A DNA stretch of 37,996 nt from assembly GCA_036258315.1 (NCBI GenBank), contig DATADX010000045.1, forward strand, positions 1-37,996. The letters are read 5' to 3'. This document shows positions 1 through 7,512 of the stretch, piece after piece. Within the stretch, counting starts at the first letter, position 1. Every line of letters begins with the position of its first letter. The notes under the pieces are model-generated. The model did not search any database and was not told where the DNA came from. It was given only the letters and a program-made list of their open reading frames with translations. This DNA is from DASSYK01 sp036258315. Its GTDB lineage: Bacteria > Actinomycetota > Thermoleophilia > Solirubrobacterales > 70-9. The position numbers and the translations under genes are program-made.

Positions 1-411
1 GAGTGGTACTCGCTCGCGACCGACCCGGACGTCGTCGAACGCGGCACCGAGTCCGAGAACTGGGTCTGCGGGGTGGGCGACGACAGCTGCACCGGCTTCG
101 AGACCTTCCCGATCCTGCGCTGGCTGCTGATCGCCGCGGCCGCGGCGCCGCTGATCCTCGCCTACATCCTCGTGCGCGGGCACAAGCTGTCGTGGCCGCG
201 CGGGGAGCTGACGGCGATCGTCGGGCTGACCGCGTTCGTGCTGATCGCCTACAACGGCTTCATCGACACGCCGAACGCCGGCCTCGAGGTGAGCCTTTCC
301 TACGGCTACTTCATCGCGATCCTGGCCTCGCTCGGGATCGCCATCTCCGGCGGCCTCCGCGCCGTCGAGAGCGGCGGCGGCGCGCGGCGAAAGCCGCCGG
401 CGACCTTCTAG
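1..411 (+). CDS. Membrane protein, C-terminal part (cut by window edge)
   Basis: The reading frame is open from the first base of the window to a TAG at 409-411, so the start lies outside. The visible 136 residues show a short extracytoplasmic-looking stretch with two cysteines (WVCG and DSCTG, residues about 22-35), then three hydrophobic segments (about residues 41-57, 70-83 and 100-117) and a short basic, Gly/Pro-rich tail. This is the end of a polytopic membrane protein. The two cysteines before the first membrane segment could form a disulfide outside the cell. I do not recognise the family. A methionine at 73 could serve as a start, but the frame upstream has coherent codon use, so a truncated larger protein is more likely. 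Confidence 0.6.
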   Translation, partial: EWYSLATDPDVVERGTESENWVCGVGDDSCTGFETFPILRWLLIAAAAAPLILAYILVRGHKLSWPRGELTAIVGLTAFVLIAYNGFIDTPNAGLEVSLSYGYFIAILASLGIAISGGLRAVESGGGARRKPPATF

Positions 412-517
412 GTCCCTGGACCACGGCTTCGCCATCATGTCGCGACTGCGAGCGGCCGCAGACATAAGTCGCTCCGGCTTCGCCTCCGCTCCGATAGTGA
501 GCGGCCTGGCAGTCGCT

Positions 518-523
518 TAGCCT
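518..523 (+). promoter_or_regulatory. Candidate -10 element of a leaderless glpX transcript
   Basis: TAGCCT fits the actinobacterial -10 pattern TANNNT and ends 8 bases before the GTG at 532, which would place the transcript start at or next to the start codon. No Shine-Dalgarno sequence suited to this GTG is evident and no good -35 is visible, so this is a suggestion only. Confidence 0.35.
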
Positions 524-531
524 GTAGGTCG

Positions 532-1566
532 GTGGCCGACGCTTCCGACACGCATGTGATCTCGCACGACGTCCGCTCCGGCGCGACGCCGGATCGCAAC
601 CTCGCGCTGGAGCTCGTCCGCGTCACCGAGGCGGGGGCGCTCGCCGCCGGCCGCTGGGTCGGGCGCGGGGAGAAGGAGAGCGCCGACGGCGCCGCCGTCG
701 ATGCGATGCGGCTGATGCTCGACACGGTGCCGATGGACGGATTGGTCGTGATCGGCGAGGGCGAGAAGGACGAGGCGCCGATGCTCTACAACGGCGAGCA
801 GATCGGCGACGGCAGCCCGCCCGTGGTCGACATCGCGGTCGATCCGCTCGAGGGCACCACGCTGACCGCGCGCGGGATGCCATCGGCGCTGTCGGTGATC
901 GCCCTCTCGCCACGGGGGACGATGTTCGATCCCGGCCCCTGTGTCTACATGGAGAAGATCGCCACCGGGCCGCGCGCCGCCGACCTGATCAGCCTCGAGG
1001 AGCCGCTCGAGGACGTGGTCCGCAAGATCGCGGAGCGCAAGGGCGGCGAGCCGGGGGACGTGACCGTGATCATGCTTGACCGCCCGCGCCACGAGGAGGC
1101 CGTCGCGGCGCTTCGCGGGGTCGGCGCCAGCATCCGCTTCATCAGCGACGGCGATGTCGCCGCGGCCCTGTTCGCCGTCAGCCCCAACACCGGGATCGAC
1201 CTGCTCTGGGGGGTCGGGGGCACGCCCGAGGGCGTCCTCTCCGCGGCCGCGATCAAGTGCCTCGGCGGCCGCATTCTCGGCCGCCTATGGCCCCGCGACG
1301 ACGACGAGCGGAAGGCCGCCGAGGACGCCGGCTACGAGATCGACCGCGTCCTCGACACCGACGACCTCGTCGGCGGCCACGACGCCTTCTTCGCCGCCAC
1401 CGGCGTCACCGACGGCGACTTGCTCGACGGCGTCCGCTATCTCGACGACGGCCACGCCACGACCGAGTCCCTGGTGATGCGCTCGCACTCCGGCACGATC
1501 CGGAAGGTCCAGGCCACCCACGACCGCCCGAAGCTGCGCGAGGTAACCGGCGGCCGCTACGGCTGA
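532..1566 (+). CDS. glpX: Class II fructose-1,6-bisphosphatase (GlpX)
   Basis: GlpX hydrolyses fructose 1,6-bisphosphate to fructose 6-phosphate in gluconeogenesis, in the cytoplasm, using Mn or Mg ions. The 344-residue length is normal for the family. Family motifs are present in order: the DAMR helix near residue 57, the metal-binding acidic motif GEGEKDEAPML near 76-86, and the VDPLEGTT phosphatase motif near 103-110, followed by the substrate-binding C-terminal half with GVGGTPEGVL near 227. In actinobacteria GlpX is usually the main or only fructose bisphosphatase. The GTG at 532 is chosen because the protein then begins just before the conserved N-terminus, and a candidate -10 box ends 8 bases upstream. 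The next gene starts 20 bases after the stop and may be cotranscribed. Confidence 0.95.
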   Translation: MADASDTHVISHDVRSGATPDRNLALELVRVTEAGALAAGRWVGRGEKESADGAAVDAMRLMLDTVPMDGLVVIGEGEKDEAPMLYNGEQIGDGSPPVVDIAVDPLEGTTLTARGMPSALSVIALSPRGTMFDPGPCVYMEKIATGPRAADLISLEEPLEDVVRKIAERKGGEPGDVTVIMLDRPRHEEAVAALRGVGASIRFISDGDVAAALFAVSPNTGIDLLWGVGGTPEGVLSAAAIKCLGGRILGRLWPRDDDERKAAEDAGYEIDRVLDTDDLVGGHDAFFAATGVTDGDLLDGVRYLDDGHATTESLVMRSHSGTIRKVQATHDRPKLREVTGGRYG

Positions 1567-1585
1567 GTCCCGACAGCCGGGGCGG

Positions 1586-2488
1586 GTGCTCGTCGCCGGC
1601 GCCACCGGTTACGTCGGAAGGTTGCTCTCGCTCGAGCTCGCGCGTCAGGGGGCCGCCCCTCGCGTGATGGCCCGCAGCCCCGGCAACGCGAGGGACCTCG
1701 CAGAGGCGGGGTGCGGAGTCGTTCCGGGGGACGTGCTCAGGCCGAGCACCCTCGGCGAACCCCTGCAGGGCATCAGGTGCGCGTACTACCTGGTTCATTC
1801 GATGGGGCGGGGGGGCGACCGGGACTTCGCCGAGCGTGACCGCAGCGGTGCGGAGAGCTTCGCGACCGCCGCCGCCGAGGCCGGGGTGGATCGGATCATC
1901 TACCTGGGCGGGTTGGCCGACGCAGGCTCGAAGCACCTCGAGAGCCGTCACGCGACCGCGGGCTATCTCGCCTCCACAGGGATCCCCGTCACCTACATGC
2001 GGGCCGCTGCAGTGATCGGCGGCGGCAGCGAGTCGTTTCGCACCGTCTACCACCTCGTCAAGCGGCTGCCGGTGATGGTGACCCCGCGCTGGGTGACGAC
2101 GAGGACCCAGCCGATCGCGATCCGCGACGTGGTCGCCTACCTCGCTCATGCCGCCGGGATGGACGCGGCCCGGGGCCGCGTGATCGAGATCGGCGGGCCC
2201 GACGTGACGACCTACGGCGGGATGATGGACCTTCTCGCCACGGCGCTCGGGAAGCGGCCTCCGCCGAAGATCGGCGTCCCGCTGCTGACTCCCTACCTCT
2301 CCTCGCTCTGGATCGGGCTGATCACGCCCGTCGACGCCGGCGTGGCGCGCCCGCTCGTCGAGGGCCTGTCGGTCGAGACGATCGTCCGCGACCCGTCGGG
2401 CATGGAGCTGTTCGACGTCGAGCGCACGGCGATCGGCGAAGCGATGCGCCGCGCGGCCGCCGAGGCAGAGAAGGCAGCGGCGTCCTAG
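1586..2488 (+). CDS. NAD(P)-binding Rossmann protein, NmrA/YbjT-like SDR
   Basis: An atypical short-chain dehydrogenase of 300 residues. The N-terminus has the dinucleotide-binding motif GATGYVG (residues 5-11), followed by a basic region (ARSPG) typical of NADP preference, an acidic GDV turn near residue 48, a YYLVHSMG strand/turn and IIYLGGL, all typical of NmrA/YbjT-like nucleoside-diphosphate-sugar epimerase homologues. There is no clear YxxxK catalytic pair, so it may be a cofactor-binding regulator or an oxidoreductase of unknown substrate. The only possible start between the in-frame stop near 1542 and the Rossmann motif is the GTG at 1586. The 3' end overlaps the convergent gene at 2485-3135 by four bases. 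Confidence 0.8.
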   Translation: MLVAGATGYVGRLLSLELARQGAAPRVMARSPGNARDLAEAGCGVVPGDVLRPSTLGEPLQGIRCAYYLVHSMGRGGDRDFAERDRSGAESFATAAAEAGVDRIIYLGGLADAGSKHLESRHATAGYLASTGIPVTYMRAAAVIGGGSESFRTVYHLVKRLPVMVTPRWVTTRTQPIAIRDVVAYLAHAAGMDAARGRVIEIGGPDVTTYGGMMDLLATALGKRPPPKIGVPLLTPYLSSLWIGLITPVDAGVARPLVEGLSVETIVRDPSGMELFDVERTAIGEAMRRAAAEAEKAAAS

Positions 2489-3135
2489 GGTGCGCTCTCG
2501 CGGTAGGCGCCTTCGCGCCCCGGCCGCAGCGGCGGCAGGTCGTCGCGCTCGAGAGAGCGCAGGTAGCCGCGCGTGACGAGGACGTGGATCCTGAGTTGAG
2601 TCTGGGCGTAGATGAGGGCGCCAACGCGGGCGAACCAGCCGGTGCCGCGGAGAAGCGGATAGAAGTTCGCGACAACCGCGCGGACCCGGACCCGGGGCTT
2701 GCCGCCCGGCGCTGCATCGATCCGCCGCGCATCGAAGCTCAGATAGCCCCGCCCGCGGCCGCCGGGAGCGACGAGCACGCCGCGCTCGATCGGCCACGTC
2801 ACCCGGCCGAAGCCCGGGCCCGTGTCGAAGCGAGGCGCTCGGAAGCGGAGCAGCTCGAGCCGCTCCGAGACGAGGACGATCGAGCGGGACGAACGGGCAT
2901 AGACGACGCGCAGGAGCCGCAGGGAGATCCGGTGCAGGTAGCGCCAGTAGCCCCGCGCCAGCCGCTCGAGCGTCTCGGCTCGCCAGAGCTCGTCGAGGAT
3001 CGCCGGGTCGGTTTCGATCTCCGCCTCCTGGACCGAGCGGAGCGGGCCGTTCGCGGTGACCGGCCCCCGCTCGGGGTCCGGCAACACGCGAACCGTCAGC
3101 CCGGCGGTCCGGGGACGAGAGTGCACGCCGCTCAC
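2485..3135 (-). CDS. Conserved-looking protein of unknown function
   Basis: 216 residues, starting at a GTG that overlaps the TGA of the YihY-family gene by four bases (GTGA), so the two are translationally coupled. The protein is Arg-rich with a central FGRVTWPIERGVLV strand region, a GRGRGYLSFDARR segment and a C-terminal amphipathic part (FYPLLRGTGWFARVG). There is no signal peptide, no convincing membrane segment and no metal or nucleotide motif. Two family-like sequence blocks (IERGVLVAPGG and YAQTQLRIHVLVTRGYLRSL) suggest a folded alpha/beta domain, but I do not recognise it. Operon partnership with a membrane protein is the only functional clue. Confidence 0.7.
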   Translation of the reverse strand: MSGVHSRPRTAGLTVRVLPDPERGPVTANGPLRSVQEAEIETDPAILDELWRAETLERLARGYWRYLHRISLRLLRVVYARSSRSIVLVSERLELLRFRAPRFDTGPGFGRVTWPIERGVLVAPGGRGRGYLSFDARRIDAAPGGKPRVRVRAVVANFYPLLRGTGWFARVGALIYAQTQLRIHVLVTRGYLRSLERDDLPPLRPGREGAYRESAP

Positions 3136-4013
3136 CCCTCCGTCGGGAGCGTGCCCGTGTCGTCGTGTTCATGGCGAAGCGAGTTGATCACCGCGCCGGC
3201 GAGCAGCCCGAGGCTGACCGCGTAGAACCAGATCAGGGCGACGAGGACGAAGCCGATCGTGCCGCCGACCCGGTTCAGGTCGGAGACCGAGGTCAGGTAG
3301 AGCGGGAAGGCGTAGTTGGCGATCCCGACCGCGGTGCTGAAGAAGAGTGCCCCGGGCCAGACGGAGCCCCACGGCATGTGCCCCTTCGGGACCGCCCAGT
3401 AGATCGCGCTGACGATCACGAAGGTGGCGATGAAGCCGCCCACGACGACGACGCCCGTCCGGACGGGACCGAAGTCGTTCAGCCCCCACGGCAGGTCGTC
3501 GGTGCCGGCGAGAACCGCGCTCTCGATCGTCGGCACCGCGACGCTCGCGGCCAACAGCAGCGTCAGCGCCACGAGCATCACAAGCGCGAACCGCTTCTGG
3601 GCGACCCAGCTGCGGCACTCGACGTGGTAGATGCGGCAGAAGGCGGTGTCCATCGCGCCCCAGAACGAGGCCCCGATCCAGATTCCGCCGACGATCGCGG
3701 CGACCCCGATCGTGGTCGAGCTCGACCGGACCCTGTCGATCGCGTTGGCGAGGGCGTCCTGCTCGACGTTCGGGAAGAGCCGCTGCAGGTCCATGATCAC
3801 GCTCTGCTCGATCTGGTCGCTGTTCACGACCTGACCGAACACGAAGAGGACGAGCAGCGCGAACGGGAAGATCGCGAGCATCAGGTTGTAGGCGACCATC
3901 CCGGCGAGGCCGGTGATGTTCTCCTTGTAGGCGCGATTCCAGAAGCCGCGCACCCAGGGATGACGCCAGGGCGCCTCGGGCTCCCGCTTCCGGCTCGTCG
4001 GCAAGAGCCTCAT
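3132..4013 (-). CDS. YihY/BrkB-family integral membrane protein
   Basis: A 293-residue multi-pass membrane protein of the YihY/virulence factor BrkB family, historically mislabelled ribonuclease BN. About six hydrophobic segments are visible, starting after a basic N-terminus with WVRGFWNRAYKENI. Family hallmarks include NLMLAIFPFALL (near residues 43-54), GGIWIGASFWGAMDTAFCRIYHV (near 108-130, split as GGIWIGASFWG and AMDTAF) and WAVPKGHMPWGSVWPGA near residues 206-222. The family's transport or envelope role is not established. The gene is divergent from rpoD and leads a two-gene leftward operon. The ATG at 4013 places the conserved basic segment about 20 residues in, as is usual. Confidence 0.88.
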   Translation of the reverse strand: MRLLPTSRKREPEAPWRHPWVRGFWNRAYKENITGLAGMVAYNLMLAIFPFALLVLFVFGQVVNSDQIEQSVIMDLQRLFPNVEQDALANAIDRVRSSSTTIGVAAIVGGIWIGASFWGAMDTAFCRIYHVECRSWVAQKRFALVMLVALTLLLAASVAVPTIESAVLAGTDDLPWGLNDFGPVRTGVVVVGGFIATFVIVSAIYWAVPKGHMPWGSVWPGALFFSTAVGIANYAFPLYLTSVSDLNRVGGTIGFVLVALIWFYAVSLGLLAGAVINSLRHEHDDTGTLPTEG

Positions 4014-4118
4014 CCGTAACGATCGCCGAGCAGGGTGTATTCGGAAGGGCCGACGGAACTTTCCGGCGAATGGGCTGTTTTTCCCATCCGGAGGCGGGTT
4101 GCGGCCCCCGCCCCGCGA

Positions 4119-4147
4119 TTGACTTCAAAATGTATAGCGACTAGGAT
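4119..4147 (+). promoter_or_regulatory. Housekeeping sigma promoter of rpoD
   Basis: TTGACT (4119-4124), a 17-base spacer and TAGGAT (4142-4147): five of six matches to the -35 consensus, four of six to the -10 consensus, with optimal spacing. It is the best promoter in the window and faces rpoD, consistent with rpoD transcribing itself. Confidence 0.75.
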
Positions 4148-4217
4148 GGGAACAGACGTTTGAACGCTCACATAGGGTGGCGCGTTGCCCCTTGATGCCG
4201 GCTCAGATGCGGATTCG

Positions 4218-4239
4218 GGACCGCCCGGTCCGCGTTTTT
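4218..4239 (+). terminator. Terminator-like hairpin inside the rpoD leader
   Basis: GGACC (4218-4222), loop GCCC, GGTCC (4227-4231), then GCG and TTTTT (4235-4239). The five-base-pair stem is short, but in a GC-rich genome a stem followed by five T is uncommon. Sitting about 65 bases after the predicted transcript start, it could act as an attenuator or pause. It could also be chance. Confidence 0.35.
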
Positions 4240-4371
4240 GTGGGCTCGAGAGAGGCAAGGTAAAGGTTTGGAGCAGGCGGTCGAAAGTGAGATCAGAAGT
4301 CCCAGAAGTGGGTACCAGACGCGTAGCGGCCAGGAAATTCTGAGACACCACGGAAGGAAGAGCTAAAGCGG

Positions 4372-5475
4372 ATGCTAGTTGCGGAACTGCAGGAACTCGA
4401 AGAAGTAAAGACTTTGGTCACGAAGGGGCAGCAGCTCGGCGTCCTCACCTTCGGTGACGTCGCCTCGGCGGTCTCCGAGGTCGAGCTGGACGAGTCCGAC
4501 GTCGAGGACCTCTACGGGCACCTCGAGAAGTCGGGGATCGAGCTGGTCGAGGACGTCGATCCGGCTCAGAAGGCATCCGCCGACGCCGAGCGCTCGGACG
4601 GCAAGCGGGGAGGTCGCAAGAAGAAGGCGACGCTCGACCTGAAGCCGGACATGACCACCGATTCCCTGCAGCTCTTCCTCAAGGACATCGGCAAGGTCCG
4701 CCTCCTGACCGCCGCCGAGGAGGTCGAGCTCGCGAAGCGGATCGAGCGCGGCGACCTCGACGCGAAGCAGAAGATGGTCGAGTCCAACCTGCGCCTCGTC
4801 GTCTCGATCGCCAAGAACTACCGCAACCAGGGCCTGCCGTTCCTCGACCTGATCCAGGAGGGAACCCTCGGCCTCGTCCGCGCCGCGGAGAAGTTCGACT
4901 ACCGCAAGGGCTTCAAGTTCTCGACCTACGCGACCTGGTGGATCCGCCAGGCGATCGCACGGGCCCTCGCCGACAAGGCCCGCACGATCCGGATCCCCGT
5001 CCACGTCGTCGAGAAGCTGAACAAGATCGGGCGCGCAGAGCGCAAGCTCGTCACCGAGCTCGGCCGCGAGCCCACCCCGGACGAGATCGCCGAGGTGACC
5101 GGGATCGAGCCCGAGGAGGTCGACTCGATCAAGCGCTCCGCGCAGGCTCCGGTCTCGCTGGAGAAGCCGGTCGGCGACGAGGAGGAGTCGGAGTTCGGCC
5201 AGTTCATCGCCGACGAGCGCGCCGAGTCGCCCTTCGAACGCGCCGCCGAGCTGCTCACCAAGGAGGCCCTGAAGGAGGCCCTCGAGAACCTCTCCTACCG
5301 CGAGCGCCGCGTGCTCGAGCTCCGCTACGGGCTCGGCGGCGAGCACCCCCGCACCCTGGACGAGGTCGGCCGCACCTTCAACGTCACCCGCGAGCGGATC
5401 CGCCAGATCGAGAACCAGTCGCTGAAGAAGCTGCAGTCCCTCGCGGAGGCCCAGAAGCTCCGCGAGGTGGCGTAG
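4372..5475 (+). CDS. rpoD: Primary RNA polymerase sigma factor (RpoD/SigA)
   Basis: Group 1 sigma-70 factor of 367 residues that directs housekeeping transcription. Domains in order: region 1.1-like acidic segment (about residues 7-60), a Lys-rich linker with RGGRKKK, region 1.2 beginning DSLQLFLKDIG (near 96), region 2 with the core-binding and -10-melting helices (near 134-195, ending FSTYATWWIRQAI), region 3 with RTIRIPVHVVE, and region 4 with its helix-turn-helix TLDEVGRTFNVTRERIRQIE (near 327-346). Regions 2.4 and 4.2 are fully canonical. The ATG at 4372 follows GGAAGGAAG by 11 bases. Being upstream of the pilus locus does not imply a special link. A coupled DUF202 gene begins two bases after the stop. 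Confidence 0.96.
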   Translation: MLVAELQELEEVKTLVTKGQQLGVLTFGDVASAVSEVELDESDVEDLYGHLEKSGIELVEDVDPAQKASADAERSDGKRGGRKKKATLDLKPDMTTDSLQLFLKDIGKVRLLTAAEEVELAKRIERGDLDAKQKMVESNLRLVVSIAKNYRNQGLPFLDLIQEGTLGLVRAAEKFDYRKGFKFSTYATWWIRQAIARALADKARTIRIPVHVVEKLNKIGRAERKLVTELGREPTPDEIAEVTGIEPEEVDSIKRSAQAPVSLEKPVGDEEESEFGQFIADERAESPFERAAELLTKEALKEALENLSYRERRVLELRYGLGGEHPRTLDEVGRTFNVTRERIRQIENQSLKKLQSLAEAQKLREVA

Positions 5476-5477
5476 GA

Positions 5478-5864
5478 ATCGCGGCGGCGACCGACCCAGA
5501 GGACCGCGAGCTTCAGGACAGCGAGCTTCGCGACGCCTCGCGCCGCACCCGGCTCGCGAGCGAGCGCACCGAGCTGGCCTGGTGGCGGACCGGCCTGACC
5601 GCGCTCGCGGTCGCCCTCGGCGTCGGCCGGATCGTCCCCGAGCTCGACCCCTCGGCGACGCGCTGGCCCTACAGCGTGATCGGCGTCGGCTTCGCTCTCT
5701 ACGGCGTCGCGCTGATCGTCTACGGGACGCTTCGCGCCCGCGCGGTCGAGCGCTCGCTGGAGGAGGGCCGCTACGCGCTCCCGTCCGACCCGCTGCTCGA
5801 CATCCTCACGGTAAGCGGCGCCATCCTCGGCATCGCGACGGCGGCGGTGATCATCTTCGACTAG
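5478..5864 (+). CDS. DUF202-family small membrane protein (non-standard start)
   Basis: DUF202 proteins (YidH-like) are short three-helix membrane proteins of unknown function. The family signature is clear: TRLASERTELAWWRTGLTAL near residues 20-39, followed by three hydrophobic segments (about 34-50, 63-82 and 108-128). The frame contains no ATG, GTG or TTG between the rpoD 3' end and the first membrane helix; it is simply open through the shadow of rpoD. The ATC at 5478, two bases after the rpoD stop and preceded by GTAGGA, is the most plausible initiator because it yields a normal-length N-terminus (about 128 residues). The next in-frame GTG at 5677 would delete the signature. An assembly error at one base, or coupled re-initiation, are alternatives. 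Confidence 0.7.
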   Translation: MAAATDPEDRELQDSELRDASRRTRLASERTELAWWRTGLTALAVALGVGRIVPELDPSATRWPYSVIGVGFALYGVALIVYGTLRARAVERSLEEGRYALPSDPLLDILTVSGAILGIATAAVIIFD

Positions 5865-5930
5865 CGCCTTCCCCTCGAACGCCGGCGGGCATACAGTCGG
5901 GCTGTCCCGGCAACGAAGAGAGGAGTTCAG

Positions 5931-6242
5931 ATGCTGGTCTTCTTCAGTGGGCGTCGCCTGAAGCCCGAGCGGTGGGAGGAGTTCCGTGAGGCATGGGGGC
6001 CGAGTGGCGACGAGTTCAAGAACGAGCTGCCCGAGGGCACCATCGCGATCTACCACGCGCGCAACCTCAAGGACCCCGACGAGATCATCTCGTTCGGCAT
6101 CTTCGACGGCGACCCGAGCGATCGCGAGAGGGTGCGCGGCGAAGACGAGGAGGAGCTGAAGCGCCAGGACGCGATGGCGAAGTCGGTCCACGACATCCCG
6201 CTCGAGGGCGTCTACGAGGTGATCGAAGAGATCAGGCCCTGA
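5931..6242 (+). CDS. Small protein of unknown function, possible alpha/beta-barrel
   Basis: 103 residues preceded by an excellent ribosome binding site (AGGAG at 5921-5925, five bases before ATG). The pattern of a first strand (MLVFFSGRRL), a helix (PERWEEFREAW), a long strand pair (TIAIYHARNL, EIISFGIFDG), an acidic helix and a last strand (GVYEVIEEI) resembles the dimeric alpha-beta barrel fold of antibiotic-biosynthesis-monooxygenase-like proteins. No catalytic residues can be assigned. TACAGT at 5892-5897 may be its -10 element, giving it a promoter separate from rpoD. No link to the pilus genes downstream is apparent. Confidence 0.75.
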   Translation: MLVFFSGRRLKPERWEEFREAWGPSGDEFKNELPEGTIAIYHARNLKDPDEIISFGIFDGDPSDRERVRGEDEEELKRQDAMAKSVHDIPLEGVYEVIEEIRP

Positions 6243-6250
6243 TCCCGGCC

Positions 6251-6278
6251 TAAAGGCGCCAGCCCCGGCGCCCGATAG
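6251..6278 (+). promoter_or_regulatory. WhiG/FliA-like (sigma-28 class) promoter before pilT-like gene
   Basis: TAAA (6251-6254), 16 bases, CCCGATAG (6271-6278); compare the consensus TAAA-N15-GCCGATAA. All four -35 bases and six of eight -10 bases match. The predicted transcript start lies within a few bases of the ATG at 6287, so the message would be almost leaderless. One of four such sites in the pilus locus. Confidence 0.55.
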
Positions 6279-6286
6279 GGCGTCTG

Positions 6287-7432
6287 ATGGCGTTCGACAT
6301 CGATCAGGCGTTGACCTACATGGTCGAGCGTGAGGGCTCCGACCTCCACGTCAAGGTGGACTCACCGCCCGTCGCGCGTGTGCACGGCGACCTCTGGGCG
6401 CTGCAGGGAATGGATGACCTGACCGCCCAGGAGACGGAGAAGGCGCTGCATCAGATCGCCGACGAGAGTCACCTGACCGAGTTCGAGGCGACCGGCGAGG
6501 TCGACTTCTCATACGAGATCCCCGACGTCTCCCGGTTCCGCGTCGCTGCCTACAAGCAGCGCGGCGCCGTCTCGATCGCGCTCCGGGCGATCCCTTACGC
6601 GGTGCGGACGATCGACGAGCTCGGCCTTCCGCAGGTCGTGAAGCGGCTCGCCGACGAGCCGCGCGGGATCATCCTCCTGACGGGGACCACGGGGTCGGGC
6701 AAGTCGACGACGCTGGCGGCGATGATCGACCAGATCAACTCGACCAAGGCGCGCCACGTCGTCACCCTCGAGGACCCGATCGAGTACCTGCACCACGACA
6801 AGATGTCGATCATCAACCAGCGCGAGGTGGGCTCGGACACGACGAGCTTTGGGCAGGCGATGCGCCGGGTCCTCCGCCAGGACCCTGACGTGATCCTGAT
6901 CGGGGAGATGCGCGACGAGGAGACGGTCCGGACAGCGCTGTCGGCCGCCGAGACCGGCCACCTCGTGCTCTCGACGCTGCACACGCTCGACGCGACCGAG
7001 ACGATCAACCGGATCATCGACTTCTTCCCGCCGCACCTCCAGCAGCAGGCGAGGGTGATGCTGTCGGCGACCCTGAAGGGAGCGATCTCACAGCGGCTCG
7101 TTCCGCGCTCCGATCGGGAGGGCAGGATCGCCGTATCGGAGGTGATGGTGGCGACCGGCCGCGTCCAGGACCTGATCATCAACCCCGAGGAGACGGGGCG
7201 GATCAGCGAGGTGATCGCCGAGGGCGACTACTACGGGATGCAGACCTTCGACCAGGCGCTGCTCGGCTACGTCACCGAGGGACAGATCTCAGAGGAGGTC
7301 GCGATGCAGACGGCCTCGAGCCCCCACGACTTCAAGCTGATGCTCGCCGCCGACGGCCAGCGCGCAAGCGGGATCGAGCAGCTGATGGAGAACGGCGACG
7401 GCGCCGAGCCCAGCCGGGCGTCCAGCGCCTGA
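6287..7432 (+). CDS. pilT: PilT-family type IV pilus retraction ATPase, copy 1
   Basis: A 381-residue hexameric secretion ATPase of the PilT/PilU branch, which depolymerises the pilus at the inner face of the membrane. N-terminal PAS-like domain with GSDLHVKVDSPP (near 17-28), Walker A GTTGSGKST (133-141), Asp box TLEDPIEYLHH, Walker B VILIGEMRD (about 202-210) and the His box GHLVLSTLHT. The C-terminal motif that is AIRNLI in classical PilT is changed to VQDLIINPEETG, followed by YYGMQTFDQALL. A second, canonical PilT is encoded at 10231-11391, so this copy may be a PilU-like or otherwise specialised motor. It is the first gene of the pilus locus with its own candidate promoter. Confidence 0.93.
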   Translation: MAFDIDQALTYMVEREGSDLHVKVDSPPVARVHGDLWALQGMDDLTAQETEKALHQIADESHLTEFEATGEVDFSYEIPDVSRFRVAAYKQRGAVSIALRAIPYAVRTIDELGLPQVVKRLADEPRGIILLTGTTGSGKSTTLAAMIDQINSTKARHVVTLEDPIEYLHHDKMSIINQREVGSDTTSFGQAMRRVLRQDPDVILIGEMRDEETVRTALSAAETGHLVLSTLHTLDATETINRIIDFFPPHLQQQARVMLSATLKGAISQRLVPRSDREGRIAVSEVMVATGRVQDLIINPEETGRISEVIAEGDYYGMQTFDQALLGYVTEGQISEEVAMQTASSPHDFKLMLAADGQRASGIEQLMENGDGAEPSRASSA

Positions 7433-7443
7433 GCACCCCTGGC

Positions 7444-7470
7444 TCAAGTTTCACCCGACCTGGCCGAATT
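7444..7470 (+). promoter_or_regulatory. WhiG/FliA-like promoter before the thioredoxin-fold gene and pilB
   Basis: TCAA (7444-7447), 15 bases, GCCGAATT (7463-7470). Spacing is exactly that of the sigma-28-class consensus and the GCCGA core is intact. It sits in the 80-base gap after pilT copy 1 and would drive the thioredoxin-fold gene, pilB, the second pilT and pilC. Confidence 0.55.
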
Positions 7471-7512
7471 ACTGACTGTGCCCCGGACGGGGTCACGCCA
7501 CTGGGATTAAGG

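Larger units (their letters stand above)
4014..4371 (+). other. Intergenic region and rpoD leader
   Basis: A 358-bp gap between divergent genes. It holds the housekeeping-type promoter at 4119-4147, a short GC hairpin followed by five T at 4218-4239, a TAAA-N15-GTCGAAAG sequence at 4261-4287 that weakly resembles a sigma-28-class promoter, and a purine-rich GGAAGGAAG ribosome binding site at 4352-4360. The predicted transcript start near 4154 leaves a leader of roughly 218 bases. No short ORF in it looks convincing. Confidence 0.6.

Noticed and set aside
1406..3172. 588-codon minus-strand frame over glpX, the epimerase-like gene and the unknown gene
   Set aside because: Composition is typical of an antisense shadow, with no domain, and it conflicts with three better supported genes.
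6255..6272. GGCGCC-AGCCCC-GGCGCC hairpin as a terminator before the pilus locus
   Set aside because: No T-run follows and the sequence coincides with the spacer of the promoter candidate, so it is more likely GC-rich chance or part of the promoter.
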